Assembly: GCF_049671645.1 (NCBI RefSeq)
Contig: NZ_JBATVG010000028.1
Location: 1 to 64,000 of the forward strand
Length of the DNA stretch: 64,000 nt
Direction: 5' to 3'
From: Castellaniella sp049671645
GTDB taxonomy: Bacteria > Pseudomonadota > Gammaproteobacteria > Burkholderiales > Burkholderiaceae_B
The position numbers and the translations under genes were made by a program. The notes beneath the pieces were generated by a model. That model worked only from the letters and a program-made list of their open reading frames with translations, was not told the origin of the DNA and did no database searches. Positions 25,942-35,138 of this stretch are shown here, piece after piece. Positions within the stretch are counted from its first letter, which is position 1. The number at the start of each line of letters is the position of its first letter.

Positions 25942-26110
25942 CGTTCACCAGGGAAAGCCGCACGGACCGATCACGGCCAGGCGCCCCTGTCTTTGAATGT
26001 CACCGTGCTACGGAAAGGCTGCTTTTCAAAGTATCGTTAATCCGCCTGTCCATGGCAAGATACTCCGAATCAACTTGGCCTCACGCCACGTTCATGCGTA
26101 CACTGCCGGC

Positions 26111-26725
26111 ATGCTACGCATCGACAATCTCGGCAAGCGCTACGGCGACCATCTCGTATTCCAGGGGCTGACTCATGCGTTTGCGCCCGGGTGCGTAGCG
26201 CTCTGCGAGGAAGACAGCACGGGAAAATCCAGCCTGCTGAACATCATCGCGGGCCTGATCGCACCGGATACGGGAGACGTCTGGGTCGATGGGCATTCCC
26301 TGACCCATGCGCCGCGGCAAGCCAGGGCGCGCCTGGCCTTCGTGCCGGACGATTGCCTGGCGTTCCCTTCGCAGACGGGGCGCGAGCTGCTGGAACACGT
26401 CGCCCTGGAAAAACACGCCATCGTGGACGCCGCCGCGCTCGACCTGGCCTGCCGATTGGGGCTGGAACCGCATCTGGACAAGCGCTTCGAACAGATGTCG
26501 ACAGGCACGCGTCGCAAGGTCTTCCTGACGGCCGCCGCATTGGGCGAGCCGGCCGTCATCATCGCGGACGGCCCCAGCAACGGGCTGGACAGGCAGGCCC
26601 GCGCCGCGTTGGCCGAACAATTCAGGCTCTGGTCCCGGGACCGCGTCGTGCTCTTCGCCAGCCACGACGCCGAACTGGTGCGGGCCTGCGGCGCCACCGT
26701 GACGACAGTGGCGGCGCTGGGATAA
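26111..26725 (+). CDS. orphan ABC-type ATPase with degenerate motifs
   Basis: 204 residues from ATG 26111, short for an ABC ATPase. The Walker A region reads CEEDSTGKSSL, lacking the first glycine of GxxGxGKS. The signature is MSTGTRRKV rather than LSGGQ. Walker B reads VIIADGPSNGLD, with Gly where the catalytic Glu should be. It keeps the GKS lysine, a SHDAE switch His and overall order, so it may bind ATP but hydrolyse poorly. No permease is adjacent. It could be a regulatory or pseudo-ATPase. Confidence 0.7.
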   Translation: MLRIDNLGKRYGDHLVFQGLTHAFAPGCVALCEEDSTGKSSLLNIIAGLIAPDTGDVWVDGHSLTHAPRQARARLAFVPDDCLAFPSQTGRELLEHVALEKHAIVDAAALDLACRLGLEPHLDKRFEQMSTGTRRKVFLTAAALGEPAVIIADGPSNGLDRQARAALAEQFRLWSRDRVVLFASHDAELVRACGATVTTVAALG

Positions 26726-26759
26726 CCGTCGGCAGGCCCGCGCTACCGACGGCCCCGCG

Positions 26760-27740
26760 TCAGGTTTTTTTGGCCGCCGCCCGGGACGCTTCCAGCCAGC
26801 GTTGGGCATCCAGCGCGGCCATGCAGCCGCTGCCGGCGCTGGTGATGGCCTGCCGATACACGTGATCCTGGACGTCGCCGGCCGCGAAGATGCCGGATGC
26901 GCTGGTGGCCGTCGCCTGCCCATCGAGGCCGCCGCGCGTCACCAGATAGCCACCGCGCATTTCGAGCTTTCCCTCGAACAGACTCGTGTTCGGCGCATGT
27001 CCGATCGCGATGAAAACGCCGGACAGATCCAGTTCGACCAGCGCGCCATCGCGATTGTCACGCAGCCGCACCCCCGTCACACCGTCGTCATCGCCCAGAA
27101 CCTCGGCCAATTCGTGGTGCCACAGGATGCCCACGCGCCCTTCGGCGACCTTCTCCTGCAATCGGTCGACCAGCACGGGCTCGGCGCGGAATTGGTCGCG
27201 CCGGTGCACGACCCATACCTTGGCGGCGATCGAGGACAGATACAGCGCTTCCTCGACAGCCGTGTTTCCGCCGCCGATGACCGCCACGACCTGATCCCGA
27301 TAGAAGAAACCGTCGCACGTGGCGCAGGCCGACACCCCCCGCCCGAGAAAAGCCTGTTCCGAGGGCAGGTCCAGATACTTCGCCGTGGCCCCGGTCGCGA
27401 CGATGAGGGCATCGCACGTGTACTCCCCTCGCTCGCCCTGAAGGCGGTAGGGATGCTGCCCAAGATCGATCGACTCGATGTGGTCCTGCACGATCCGGGT
27501 ACCGAAGCGTTCGGCATGTTCGCGCATGCGCGTCATCAGATCCGGCCCGAGAACGCCCTGGCCGTCTCCCGGCCAGTTGTCCACGTCCGTCGTGGTCATC
27601 AACTGTCCTCCGAGCGCCATTCCGCTCAGCAGCACCGGCTGCAGGTTGGCGCGCGCGGCATAAACGGCGGCGCTGTAGCCGGCCGGCCCCGAACCCAGAA
27701 TCAGCAGCCGCGCGTGGCCGCCGTCATCAAAATCACTCAC
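26760..27740 (-). CDS. trxB: thioredoxin-disulfide reductase
   Basis: 326 residues, with GSGPAGYSAAVYAAR (FAD), the redox motif ACATCDGFF, GGGNTAVEEALYLS (NADPH) and ASGIFAAGDVQDHVYRQA (second FAD contact). It reduces thioredoxin with NADPH. It is the last gene of the long minus-strand catabolic operon and overlaps the GntR gene by 8 bases. With the thioredoxin two genes upstream, it provides a dedicated reducing system for the operon, a rare location for trxB. Confidence 0.93.
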   Translation of the reverse strand: MSDFDDGGHARLLILGSGPAGYSAAVYAARANLQPVLLSGMALGGQLMTTTDVDNWPGDGQGVLGPDLMTRMREHAERFGTRIVQDHIESIDLGQHPYRLQGERGEYTCDALIVATGATAKYLDLPSEQAFLGRGVSACATCDGFFYRDQVVAVIGGGNTAVEEALYLSSIAAKVWVVHRRDQFRAEPVLVDRLQEKVAEGRVGILWHHELAEVLGDDDGVTGVRLRDNRDGALVELDLSGVFIAIGHAPNTSLFEGKLEMRGGYLVTRGGLDGQATATSASGIFAAGDVQDHVYRQAITSAGSGCMAALDAQRWLEASRAAAKKT

Positions 27741-28626
27741 GATGCCCTTCCTCCGTCTGTTTCGTCCGCAACTCGATGGTTGACTGGAAGCGAAGTTGGT
27801 ACAAATCGGCCAGGAACGTCACGACCCCGTACATCACGGGCGCCTTCTTATCGATGAAATACGTGGTTTCACGAATCAGCGCCGTGGAGCCCTCCTGCAC
27901 CCCCGTCAGCGACGCATCGTGCGCATTGAGCGCGGCGGCGCGAACCGCGTTCATGGACGTAATCGCGTCGGCCTGCGTGCACAGCTTGAGAATCGAAAAG
28001 ACATGGCTTTCCATGAGCACCTTCGGCGTGAGGGAATGCTTGAACTGCGTGAGCAGAAAGCGTTCCTCGAGCCCCATCACCCGGCCCGCCACCGACCGAA
28101 GACGCAAGAACCGGTACAAGCGCTCGGTGCCGCTGCCGAAGATGGGCAGCAAGGCCGGCGGCACCGGCACCTCGCCGTGCTCCAGCAGGTTGAATTCCAC
28201 CGTCCGGTGAACCGCGCGCATGTCGTCTTCGAAGATATGCGCGATGTCGTGGACCATCCGGGGCTCGCAGATGAACGTCCCGCGACCGCGTTCTTTGCGC
28301 ACCAGGCCCTGGGCCATGAGTTCGGTGATCGCCTGGCGCACGGTCGGCCGGCTCACTCCGAACATCCGGATGCACTCGTTTTCGGAAGGGAACAGGCGCC
28401 CGACCCCCTGCTCTCCCAGGCTGGTGATATAAGCCGACAGGCGCGTCGCCAGTTGCGCATACAACGGCACCGGGCTGGAGGGATTCAGCGGGTCCGATTC
28501 AATGATTCTCTCGACGCCCGCCAAGCGCTGCTCTTCACCTGCACGCAGGCCGCCAGCCTCTTGCATCTCCGTATCCTGACCGTTCAACGTCGGCATCTCC
28601 AGTGAGTCCTGAACCGTCCGCGTCAT
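27733..28626 (-). CDS. GntR-family (HutC/UTRA) transcriptional regulator
   Basis: 297 residues from ATG 28626, coupled to the thioredoxin stop as ATGA. The winged helix is near residues 60-125 (FPSENECIRMFGVSRPTVRQAITELMAQGLV, with the ERGRGTF wing). The UTRA ligand domain follows with LEERFLL and TTYFIDK. It is encoded inside the operon it presumably controls. The palindrome at 35139 in the divergent promoter is the best candidate binding site. Confidence 0.88.
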   Translation of the reverse strand: MTRTVQDSLEMPTLNGQDTEMQEAGGLRAGEEQRLAGVERIIESDPLNPSSPVPLYAQLATRLSAYITSLGEQGVGRLFPSENECIRMFGVSRPTVRQAITELMAQGLVRKERGRGTFICEPRMVHDIAHIFEDDMRAVHRTVEFNLLEHGEVPVPPALLPIFGSGTERLYRFLRLRSVAGRVMGLEERFLLTQFKHSLTPKVLMESHVFSILKLCTQADAITSMNAVRAAALNAHDASLTGVQEGSTALIRETTYFIDKKAPVMYGVVTFLADLYQLRFQSTIELRTKQTEEGHRE

Positions 28627-28946
28627 ACGCTGAGCCGGCTGTCTATCCAATCCATGATCTGCGGACCGGACATGACACCCAGCTTCTTATCGAGGACCGC
28701 CCCCTGATGGATCAGCAACAAGGTCGGCAGGCTACGCACACCATAGGCCCGCATCGTCGCATTATTCTCATCAATGTTGATCTTGGCGACCGCGAGGCGG
28801 CCATTGTACTCTGCGGCCAGACCCTCAAGGACCGGGTGCATCCCCAGGCAAGGCTTGCAGGATGGCGCCCAGCAATCCACCAGCACCGGCAGGGGATTCT
28901 TCAGGACACGGGCCTCGAAGGCCATATCATCAACGTCGAAAATCAT
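28623..28946 (-). CDS. thioredoxin-family protein with SCKPC active site
   Basis: 107 residues, standard thioredoxin length. The active site reads WAPSCKPC instead of WCGPC, keeping both cysteines but replacing Trp-Cys-Gly-Pro by Ser-Cys-Lys-Pro. The cis-Pro loop VRSLPTLLLIHQG is intact. Encoded between the ABC importer and GntR genes, and accompanied by its own reductase gene. It probably reduces a pathway enzyme such as the AhpD-like protein, which is inferred. Confidence 0.85.
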   Translation of the reverse strand: MIFDVDDMAFEARVLKNPLPVLVDCWAPSCKPCLGMHPVLEGLAAEYNGRLAVAKINIDENNATMRAYGVRSLPTLLLIHQGAVLDKKLGVMSGPQIMDWIDSRLSV

Positions 28947-28984
28947 AGTGATTCCTTAAAAAATTACCGCCGGCATCGGGACAT

Positions 28985-29986
28985 TCAGAGCGGCGCCATC
29001 CCCTCGGCGAAGGCCTCGGCCTGGGTGGGCGCGGGTTGCGTGATGGCATCGTTGGCCAACAGCAGCTCCATGTTCTTCGTGATCATCTGCGGCGTGAGCG
29101 CGGGCCGGAACGAGTGCTGCTGCTTTTCAATGCTGCGACGCAGCTCCTCGACCTTGAAGTTCGGGAACTCGACCAGGGCCACCTCCACCAGCTCATCCAG
29201 GCGCGCGGGATCTCGAGCCACGGCCATTGCCCGGGCCATCGCCCGCACCACTTTGCTCACCACATCCGGACGTTCCTGAAGCGTCGCCCCGGTGGTCTGG
29301 AAGGTCAGGTACCCCATGTCCTGGAAAACGTCGGGGCCTTCGCCGCTGGCCATGTCGACCACATAGGCCCACGTCTTGCTGCCTTCGACCGCCAGCGTGG
29401 GCCAGGGCTCGACGAGCAGCGCGGCATCGATGGAACCCGCCTCTCCGGCCGCCAGGACCTTGTCGAACCCACGGATGGGAATCAAGGTGGCGTCTTTGTC
29501 CGGTTCCACGCCGGCGGTCTGCAACAGATAGCGCGCCGCCATGTCGGCATAGCCGCCTCGCGACAAGGTGCCGATGCGCAGACCCTTCATGTCGGCGATC
29601 GTGGGCTTGCGGCCCAACTTCCGGACCACCTCCTCGCGCACGGCCAGGGCGCCGCTGAAATCCGCCTGGACGGTCATGACGCTGCGGATGTCCTCGCCGC
29701 GCTTGTTGACCTTCATCTGGTTTTCGAGCGAGGCCGCGATGAAATCGACCGAGCCGCCCAGCAAGGCCGCCACCGCCGGCGGGCCGCCGGCAAAGAAACT
29801 GACCTTCACATCCAGGCCCTCTTCCTTGAACAGGCCCTTCTGATCGGCGTAATAGATCGGCAAGGCGAAGATGGAATGCACCGAACTGCCGATCCTGACC
29901 TGGGTCTGGGCGGATGCCGCGGATGCCCCCGCCGCCAGGCACAGGCAGCTGACGGCGTACAACGCTTTTTTCAGAAAATTTCTCAT
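28985..29986 (-). CDS. ABC transporter substrate-binding protein (NMT1/SsuA-like)
   Basis: 333 residues with a clear signal peptide (MRNFLKKALYAVSCLCLAAG, cleavage near ASA). GLFKEEGLDVKVSFFAGGPPAV is typical of the NMT1/TauA group that binds small aromatic or sulfonate-like solutes. It delivers substrate to the permease and ATPase encoded just upstream. The ligand is probably the growth substrate of the operon; no further identity can be read. Confidence 0.88.
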   Translation of the reverse strand: MRNFLKKALYAVSCLCLAAGASAASAQTQVRIGSSVHSIFALPIYYADQKGLFKEEGLDVKVSFFAGGPPAVAALLGGSVDFIAASLENQMKVNKRGEDIRSVMTVQADFSGALAVREEVVRKLGRKPTIADMKGLRIGTLSRGGYADMAARYLLQTAGVEPDKDATLIPIRGFDKVLAAGEAGSIDAALLVEPWPTLAVEGSKTWAYVVDMASGEGPDVFQDMGYLTFQTTGATLQERPDVVSKVVRAMARAMAVARDPARLDELVEVALVEFPNFKVEELRRSIEKQQHSFRPALTPQMITKNMELLLANDAITQPAPTQAEAFAEGMAPL

Positions 29987-30050
29987 GACACGTCTCCTCG
30001 GTTTTGATGTGGCCCGGGACCCAGCCCGGGCCGTGGCACACCGGAACGAC

Positions 30051-30824
30051 TCATTCCAGTTCTTGTTTTCTCCAGCGCAACAGATAATTGCCCCACGAAA
30101 CGATCAGGCGATCCAGGCTGAACGCCAGGATCATCAGCACGAACAGGGGCACCATGATGCCGGTCGTATCGAATGCGCCGCTGGCCCGGTCGATCAGGAA
30201 CCCGATTCCCGCCTGAGCGGAAATGAATTCGCCCACGATCGCGCCGATGATGGAAAACGAGACCGCGCTGCGCATGCTCGATATGATCCAGGACAGCGAA
30301 TTGGGCAGCAGCAGCTTGACGAACAGCTGCCAGCGCGACGATTGCAGGACGCGCATCACGTTGATGAGTGTCTGATCGACCGAACGGATGCCTTCATAGG
30401 TATTGAGCATGACCGGCACCACGACGAGCGAAAAGGCCAGGAAGAATTTCGAGGCGAACCCGATGCCGACGTACATCACCAGCAAGGGGCCCAACGCCAC
30501 CCGGGGCAGACTGTTGAGCGCGATGATGAACGGCTCGATCACCGGCCCCAGCCGTCGGCTCACTCCCGTGAGCAGGCCCAGGGCCACGCCGACGAGACTG
30601 CCGATGATCAGACCGGCGACCGCTTCCTCGAGGGTGATGTACAGGTGGAACCAGATCTCGCCATCGATCGCCATGTCCACGAAGCGTTCCAGGATGAGCG
30701 AAGGGCTGCTGATCCAGAAGGTACGGATGACGCCCGTCACGGCGACGATTTCCCAGCCCGCAACCAGGAATGCCAGCACGCCTAAACGCCAGAACGTGAC
30801 GGCAGTGAAGAATTTACTGATCAT
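30051..30824 (-). CDS. ABC transporter permease (SsuC/TauC-like)
   Basis: 257 residues, six predicted membrane segments and the cytoplasmic coupling loop EGIRSVDQTLINVMR containing the EAA-like motif. It overlaps the ATPase gene by 11 bases. Forms the membrane pore of the NMT1-type importer with the flanking ATPase and binding protein. Confidence 0.9.
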   Translation of the reverse strand: MISKFFTAVTFWRLGVLAFLVAGWEIVAVTGVIRTFWISSPSLILERFVDMAIDGEIWFHLYITLEEAVAGLIIGSLVGVALGLLTGVSRRLGPVIEPFIIALNSLPRVALGPLLVMYVGIGFASKFFLAFSLVVVPVMLNTYEGIRSVDQTLINVMRVLQSSRWQLFVKLLLPNSLSWIISSMRSAVSFSIIGAIVGEFISAQAGIGFLIDRASGAFDTTGIMVPLFVLMILAFSLDRLIVSWGNYLLRWRKQELE

Positions 30825-31686
30825 GGAGTCCTCCCTGCATGGAATGCCGCGCCTCGTCCTTGAGATCGAGCCAGATGCGCTCCCATAATTCCCCGTATTC
30901 CGCGCTGACCCGGATCTCGGCCAAATTCCTCGGCCGCGGGAACGGGACGGTATATTCCGCCTTGACGCGGCCGGGGCGCGCGGACATAACGACCACGCGA
31001 TCCGCCAGGAAGATGGCCTCGCTCAGGTCATGGGTGACGAACACCACCGTCTTCTGGTTCTTCTCCCAATACGCCACGAACCCATCCTGAACGAGCAGCT
31101 TGGTCTGCGCATCCAGGGCTCCGAAAGGCTCGTCCATCAGCAGGATGGCCGGATCCGTCGCCAGCGTCCGGGCCAACGAGACCCGCTGGCGCATGCCGCC
31201 GGAGATCTCCGCCGGGTAGTGGTTCTCGAACCCCGCCAGTCCCAATTCCGCCAGCAGGCCGCTTGCCTTGCTGCGACGCTGCTCCAGCGGGGCGCCTTGC
31301 ACTTCGAGGCTCAGGCACACGTTGTCGATGATGTTGCGCCACGGAAACAAGCCGTGGGTCTGGAACATGTAGCCGATGCCCTGCGCAATGCCGGACACAT
31401 CCACGCCGCGCACACGCACGGTCCCCGACTGATGCCCCTTGACCAGGCCCGCCATGAAGTTCAAGGCGGTGCTCTTGCCGCATCCGCTGGGCCCGACGAC
31501 CGCGACAAACTCCCCCGGAGCCACGCGCAGGCTGAAGTCCTGAAGGATCCCGATGGTCTTCCCTTTCCGATCCTTGCTGGAAAAAAAGACACGATCGAGC
31601 GCGATGATCGGACCCTCGCACGGTGGATCCGCCGAACCATTCGCCCCTTGCCGGCCAGCGTGGGGGTTGTCTCCCAATGAACTCAT
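30814..31686 (-). CDS. ABC transporter ATP-binding protein (SsuB/TauB-like)
   Basis: 290 residues from ATG 31686, which overlaps the previous stop as ATGA (ATG 31695 is an alternative). Walker A GPSGCGKST, signature ISGGMRQRV, Walker B LLMDEPFGALD and the VTHDLSEA His switch are all intact. Energises the NMT1-type uptake system of the catabolic operon. Confidence 0.92.
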   Translation of the reverse strand: MSSLGDNPHAGRQGANGSADPPCEGPIIALDRVFFSSKDRKGKTIGILQDFSLRVAPGEFVAVVGPSGCGKSTALNFMAGLVKGHQSGTVRVRGVDVSGIAQGIGYMFQTHGLFPWRNIIDNVCLSLEVQGAPLEQRRSKASGLLAELGLAGFENHYPAEISGGMRQRVSLARTLATDPAILLMDEPFGALDAQTKLLVQDGFVAYWEKNQKTVVFVTHDLSEAIFLADRVVVMSARPGRVKAEYTVPFPRPRNLAEIRVSAEYGELWERIWLDLKDEARHSMQGGLHDQ

Positions 31687-32693
31687 TGTGACCATCCTCC
31701 TGGAATGTCTTTAATGAATATTTCTTCTTGATCGAGCGGCGCGCTCAGCAATCCCTGCTCGCGGAGATAGCGCAGGAACGTGCTCAGGCACTGCCGGTTG
31801 GACTCGACGCCATGGGCCCAGCCGTGGCCGGGCAAGGCGTTGAAATCAGGGTCGCGGGCGTACTGGCACCACGGCAGCATGACGGGGGCCAGGTCGGTAT
31901 GATCCAGCCGCGCCTGGGCCACGCGCCGAGCGTCCTCGAACAGGCGGAACAAGCGCGGCGCGAGATCCGGGAGGCGGGCATGGACCGCCGAGCGCAAGAC
32001 GCACAGATGCATGATCGGAAAGATGCCCGTGGCCCTGAAATAGGCGCGCTCCGCCGCCTGCGCCGGGTCGAACAAGGATCGCAGTTCCCGGACGGCGCGA
32101 TGGGCCTGCGGCGCAAGCCCGGGGCTGATCACGGCATCGACGTCTCCGCGTTGCAACAGGTCGAGCAGGCCGACTTCCGAGGCAACGGGAATATGCTTCA
32201 CATCGGCGGGCACGACCGCCGCCTCCCGCGTCCCGGCACTGGCCGGCCCGGCCGCGGGCCCCCCATCGGCGCCTCCCACGCACCAGGTGACCTCCCGGGG
32301 ATCGAGACCATGGTGTTCCGCCAGGATGCCGCGCAACCAGACTGCGGTCGTGGAGGCATAGTTCACCAGGCCGATCCGTTTCCCGGCCAATTGCCGCGGC
32401 GACCGGATCCTGTCGCCATGGACGTAGATCGCATGGTGCCGGAACATGCGCGAAGTAAAAATCGGCAGGCCGACAAAATCCCGTTCCCGCCGCGCCACGG
32501 CCATGCAATGCGTCGCCAGCGACATTTCCGCGACATCGAAGCCGCCCTCTTCCCGGGCCTGACGGAAAATCGACGCTGCCGCGTCCAGCCGGATCTCCAG
32601 ATCCAGGCCCGCGTCGGATACCGACCCATCGAGCAGCGGCGCGATCCGGTCGCTGTAGGAGAACCCCGCGCGGATCCGCTGGCGCGCCGGCAT
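31683..32693 (-). CDS. 4,5-dihydroxyphthalate decarboxylase-like protein
   Basis: 336 residues. GFSYSDRIAPLLDG at the start, FDVAEMSLATHCMA, GLPIFTSRMFRH and GKRIGLVNYASTTAVW are typical of the 4,5-dihydroxyphthalate decarboxylase/periplasmic-binding-fold family. No signal peptide is present, so the protein is cytoplasmic. Members decarboxylate aromatic ortho-acids, though many are uncharacterised. ATG 32693 shares one base with the LeuC-like stop. Its place between hydratase and importer genes supports a catabolic enzyme. Confidence 0.75.
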   Translation of the reverse strand: MPARQRIRAGFSYSDRIAPLLDGSVSDAGLDLEIRLDAAASIFRQAREEGGFDVAEMSLATHCMAVARRERDFVGLPIFTSRMFRHHAIYVHGDRIRSPRQLAGKRIGLVNYASTTAVWLRGILAEHHGLDPREVTWCVGGADGGPAAGPASAGTREAAVVPADVKHIPVASEVGLLDLLQRGDVDAVISPGLAPQAHRAVRELRSLFDPAQAAERAYFRATGIFPIMHLCVLRSAVHARLPDLAPRLFRLFEDARRVAQARLDHTDLAPVMLPWCQYARDPDFNALPGHGWAHGVESNRQCLSTFLRYLREQGLLSAPLDQEEIFIKDIPGGWSQ

Positions 32694-33955
32694 CACAAGT
32701 ACTTCCTCGGATCGGCGATGCAGCCCTCCAGCGCGCTCGCCGCAGCAGTGGCGGGACTGCACAGCAGGATCTCGGCATTCTTGTTGCCCATCCGCCCCGG
32801 CATATTGCGGTTCGAGGTGGACAGGCATCGCTCGCCATCGGCCAGCACGCCCTGGTGACCGCCGGCGCATACGGCGCAGCCGCTGGGCATCAAGGTCGCG
32901 CCCGCCGCGATGATGGCGCTCATGTCGCCGGCCTGGGTGGCCTGCAGCAGCACGTCGCGCGATGCGGGGACCACCAGCAAGCGGATCTTCGGATCGATCC
33001 GCCGTCCCTGGAGTATCCGCGCGACGATCGCCAGATCATCGGCTCGCGCATTGGTGCAGGATCCGATGAAGACCTGATCGATCGGCTGTCCGGCCACGGT
33101 GTCGACGGGCGCGCCGCGGTCTTCCATGCCCGGCAGCGTCACCATCGGAGGCACGGCCCCCAGGTCAACCGCCAGGACCCGGGAATATTCCGCCCGCGGC
33201 CCGGGCTGCACGGCTTCCCAACCATAACGGCCACGGTTGCCGACATAGGCCCGCGTGATCTCATCGGCCGGGAACACCGCGCCCTTGGCGCCCACCTCCG
33301 CCGACATATTGCACAAAGTGAACCGCTCGGAAACCGACAGGCGCGCGGCAGCGGGTCCATGGAACTCCATGAACTCGTACAAGGCCCCCAGCACGCCCAG
33401 CTCGCGGATCAGGTACAGCATCAGATCCTTGGCATAGACCCCCGCGCCAAATTCGCCCGAGAGCTCGACCCGGATCGTCGTGGGCACCTTGAACCAGATG
33501 CGGCCGGTCGCCCACAGAAACCCCATCTCCGTTTCGCCGGTCGCCAACGCCAGAGCACCGACGCCGCCCCCCGAACAGGTGTGCGAATCATTGGCCACGC
33601 ACAAGGCGCCGGGCAGTATCCAGCCCTGTTCGAGCATGACCTGGTGCGCAATGCCCGTGCCGGCCTCGTAAAACCGCGCCAACCCCATATCGACCGCGAA
33701 ATTCCGCACCTTCTTGTGATGATTGGCATCCTTCGCGCTATTCGCCGGCACACCATGATCCAGGCAGATGCACACCCGCTCCGGATTGACGACGGCTCGC
33801 GCGCCCATCTCATGGAAGGCATCGATGGAGAAGCTCGCATAGTCGTGCGAATAGGAAAAGTCGGGGCGGACCTCGACAATCTGCCCCGCCCTGGCCGCCG
33901 CGCCGCCGCAGCGCGAAAGCACTTTCTCGACGAACGTCATGGTCTCTTGCATCAT
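32693..33955 (-). CDS. aconitase-superfamily hydratase, large subunit (LeuC/DmdA-like)
   Basis: 420 residues. The three Fe-S cysteines are found in FIGSCTNAR and PSGCAVCAGGHQG; substrate and cluster motifs LDHGVPA and VANDSHTCSGGGVGALA are intact. It forms a [4Fe-4S] dehydratase with the small subunit encoded just upstream (ATGA overlap). The leucine operon genes leuB and leuA are absent, so a hydratase of a branched dicarboxylate in catabolism (for example dimethylmalate- or citraconate-type) is more likely than leucine synthesis. Confidence 0.85.
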   Translation of the reverse strand: MMQETMTFVEKVLSRCGGAAARAGQIVEVRPDFSYSHDYASFSIDAFHEMGARAVVNPERVCICLDHGVPANSAKDANHHKKVRNFAVDMGLARFYEAGTGIAHQVMLEQGWILPGALCVANDSHTCSGGGVGALALATGETEMGFLWATGRIWFKVPTTIRVELSGEFGAGVYAKDLMLYLIRELGVLGALYEFMEFHGPAAARLSVSERFTLCNMSAEVGAKGAVFPADEITRAYVGNRGRYGWEAVQPGPRAEYSRVLAVDLGAVPPMVTLPGMEDRGAPVDTVAGQPIDQVFIGSCTNARADDLAIVARILQGRRIDPKIRLLVVPASRDVLLQATQAGDMSAIIAAGATLMPSGCAVCAGGHQGVLADGERCLSTSNRNMPGRMGNKNAEILLCSPATAAASALEGCIADPRKYL

Positions 33956-34452
33956 GTCGACACTCCCAGCAGCGTCCTGCCATACGGAATCAGGCCGCCG
34001 GCCGCGATGATCGCCAATACGGCCGGCGCGATGGGCGGAAAGGAAAATACCGCGTCGCGATGCCGGATCGTGGAGTCATCCAGCGAAACCGTCACCGAAT
34101 CGGCCTCCTGCACGCCTTGGGCGACGAGCTCCGGACATTCGATGGTCAGGATGCCGTTGTTCAGGCAGTTGCGGAAAAACATGCGCGCGAAGGGCCCCCC
34201 GATGATCGCCCGCACCCCGGCAGCCCTGAGCGCACGCGCCGGGGATTCCCGCCCCGTCCCATAACCGAAGGCCTTGCCGACCACCAGGATCGGATGCGAA
34301 CGAACCCGTTCATTGACGTCCGGGCCGAGTTCGCCCAGCACATTGGCAGCCATCTCCTCGGGCGGCAGGAAAGAGTGGCGCGCCGGCAGGATGACATCGG
34401 CGGACACGAAGTCGCCCAATATCGCGACCTGCCCTTTGATCACGCTGTCCAT
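33952..34452 (-). CDS. aconitase-superfamily hydratase, small subunit (LeuD/DmdB-like)
   Basis: 166 residues from ATG 34452. The swivel-domain motif FGYGTGRESPARALRAAGVRAIIGG has the substrate-binding serine-containing loop of LeuD. SADVILPARH is typical of the short archaeal/DmdB-type subunits. It pairs with the large subunit and lies 10 bases after the AhpD-like gene. Confidence 0.87.
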   Translation of the reverse strand: MDSVIKGQVAILGDFVSADVILPARHSFLPPEEMAANVLGELGPDVNERVRSHPILVVGKAFGYGTGRESPARALRAAGVRAIIGGPFARMFFRNCLNNGILTIECPELVAQGVQEADSVTVSLDDSTIRHRDAVFSFPPIAPAVLAIIAAGGLIPYGRTLLGVST

Positions 34453-34462
34453 GATGGCGCGC

Positions 34463-35059
34463 CTAGCGGTTGACGTTATCGCCGTAGAAGGCGGACGGCA
34501 GATTGGTGCGCGGCCAGGCATCCCCGTCCTCGAACTGCGCCACACCCACTGCGTGGCGCGCCATGCCGGATTCCATCATGGCCATCGAAACGATCTCGGC
34601 AACCCCGCGATCCGTCACGCCGTTGTCACGCAGCGCCTGGAAATCCTCGTCGGCCAGGCCTTCGGTGAAAGCCATCTTGCGCGCAAAGCGCAGCACCGCC
34701 TTGGTTCGGACATCGACTTTGTCCGAGTTCTCGAAATCCAGGATTTCCGCGACGTCATCCGCATCCATGCCGAAATGCTCGATCAGGTGGGTCTGATGAT
34801 TATTGATGCAGCGCGGGCAATCGACTTCGCTGGCGCAGATCAGGGAAATGGCATTGCGCAAGGTCTGGGGCAAATCGCCATCCATCATCTGCAGGCGCTT
34901 GGTCAGCCCCCACCAGTGACGCAGGAGATCCACGTCCAATGCAAAAAAACCCCAGGTGGGCGTCAGGTAGCGATCCCCCTTGATCCGCTGGATGTCCGCA
35001 AAAATCTCGGCAACTTCCCCCTGGGCCTGGTCCGGTTTCACCAATGTGATCTTGTCCAT
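34463..35059 (-). CDS. carboxymuconolactone decarboxylase/AhpD-like protein
   Basis: 198 residues. The motif VDCPRCINNHQTHLIEHFG contains the CxxC pair and His of AhpD-like peroxidase-related proteins. AhpD proteins reduce peroxides or disulfides through this CxxC and need a thiol donor, which the thioredoxin and reductase of the same operon could provide. First gene of the ten-gene minus-strand operon; its promoter lies in the divergent region holding the palindrome at 35139. Confidence 0.82.
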   Translation of the reverse strand: MDKITLVKPDQAQGEVAEIFADIQRIKGDRYLTPTWGFFALDVDLLRHWWGLTKRLQMMDGDLPQTLRNAISLICASEVDCPRCINNHQTHLIEHFGMDADDVAEILDFENSDKVDVRTKAVLRFARKMAFTEGLADEDFQALRDNGVTDRGVAEIVSMAMMESGMARHAVGVAQFEDGDAWPRTNLPSAFYGDNVNR

Positions 35060-35138
35060 TTCGCAGTCTCCTATTTGCTATTGGCACTTACTGGCCACCC
35101 ACTCTCGCGGGTGAGATTGGGCTTATCTTATGGCGTTA

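Noticed and set aside
23767..26040. A 757-codon plus-strand open frame opposite the HD-GYP gene
   Set aside because: It is the GC-rich antisense shadow of the HD-GYP coding strand; its translation is rich in His, Gln, Arg and Ala with no domain, while the minus strand has clear HD, GYP, GAF and membrane segments.
32693..34452. Leucine biosynthesis leuCD
   Set aside because: No leuA or leuB nearby, the subunit is of the short DmdB-like type, and the genes are embedded in a GntR-controlled catabolic and import operon.
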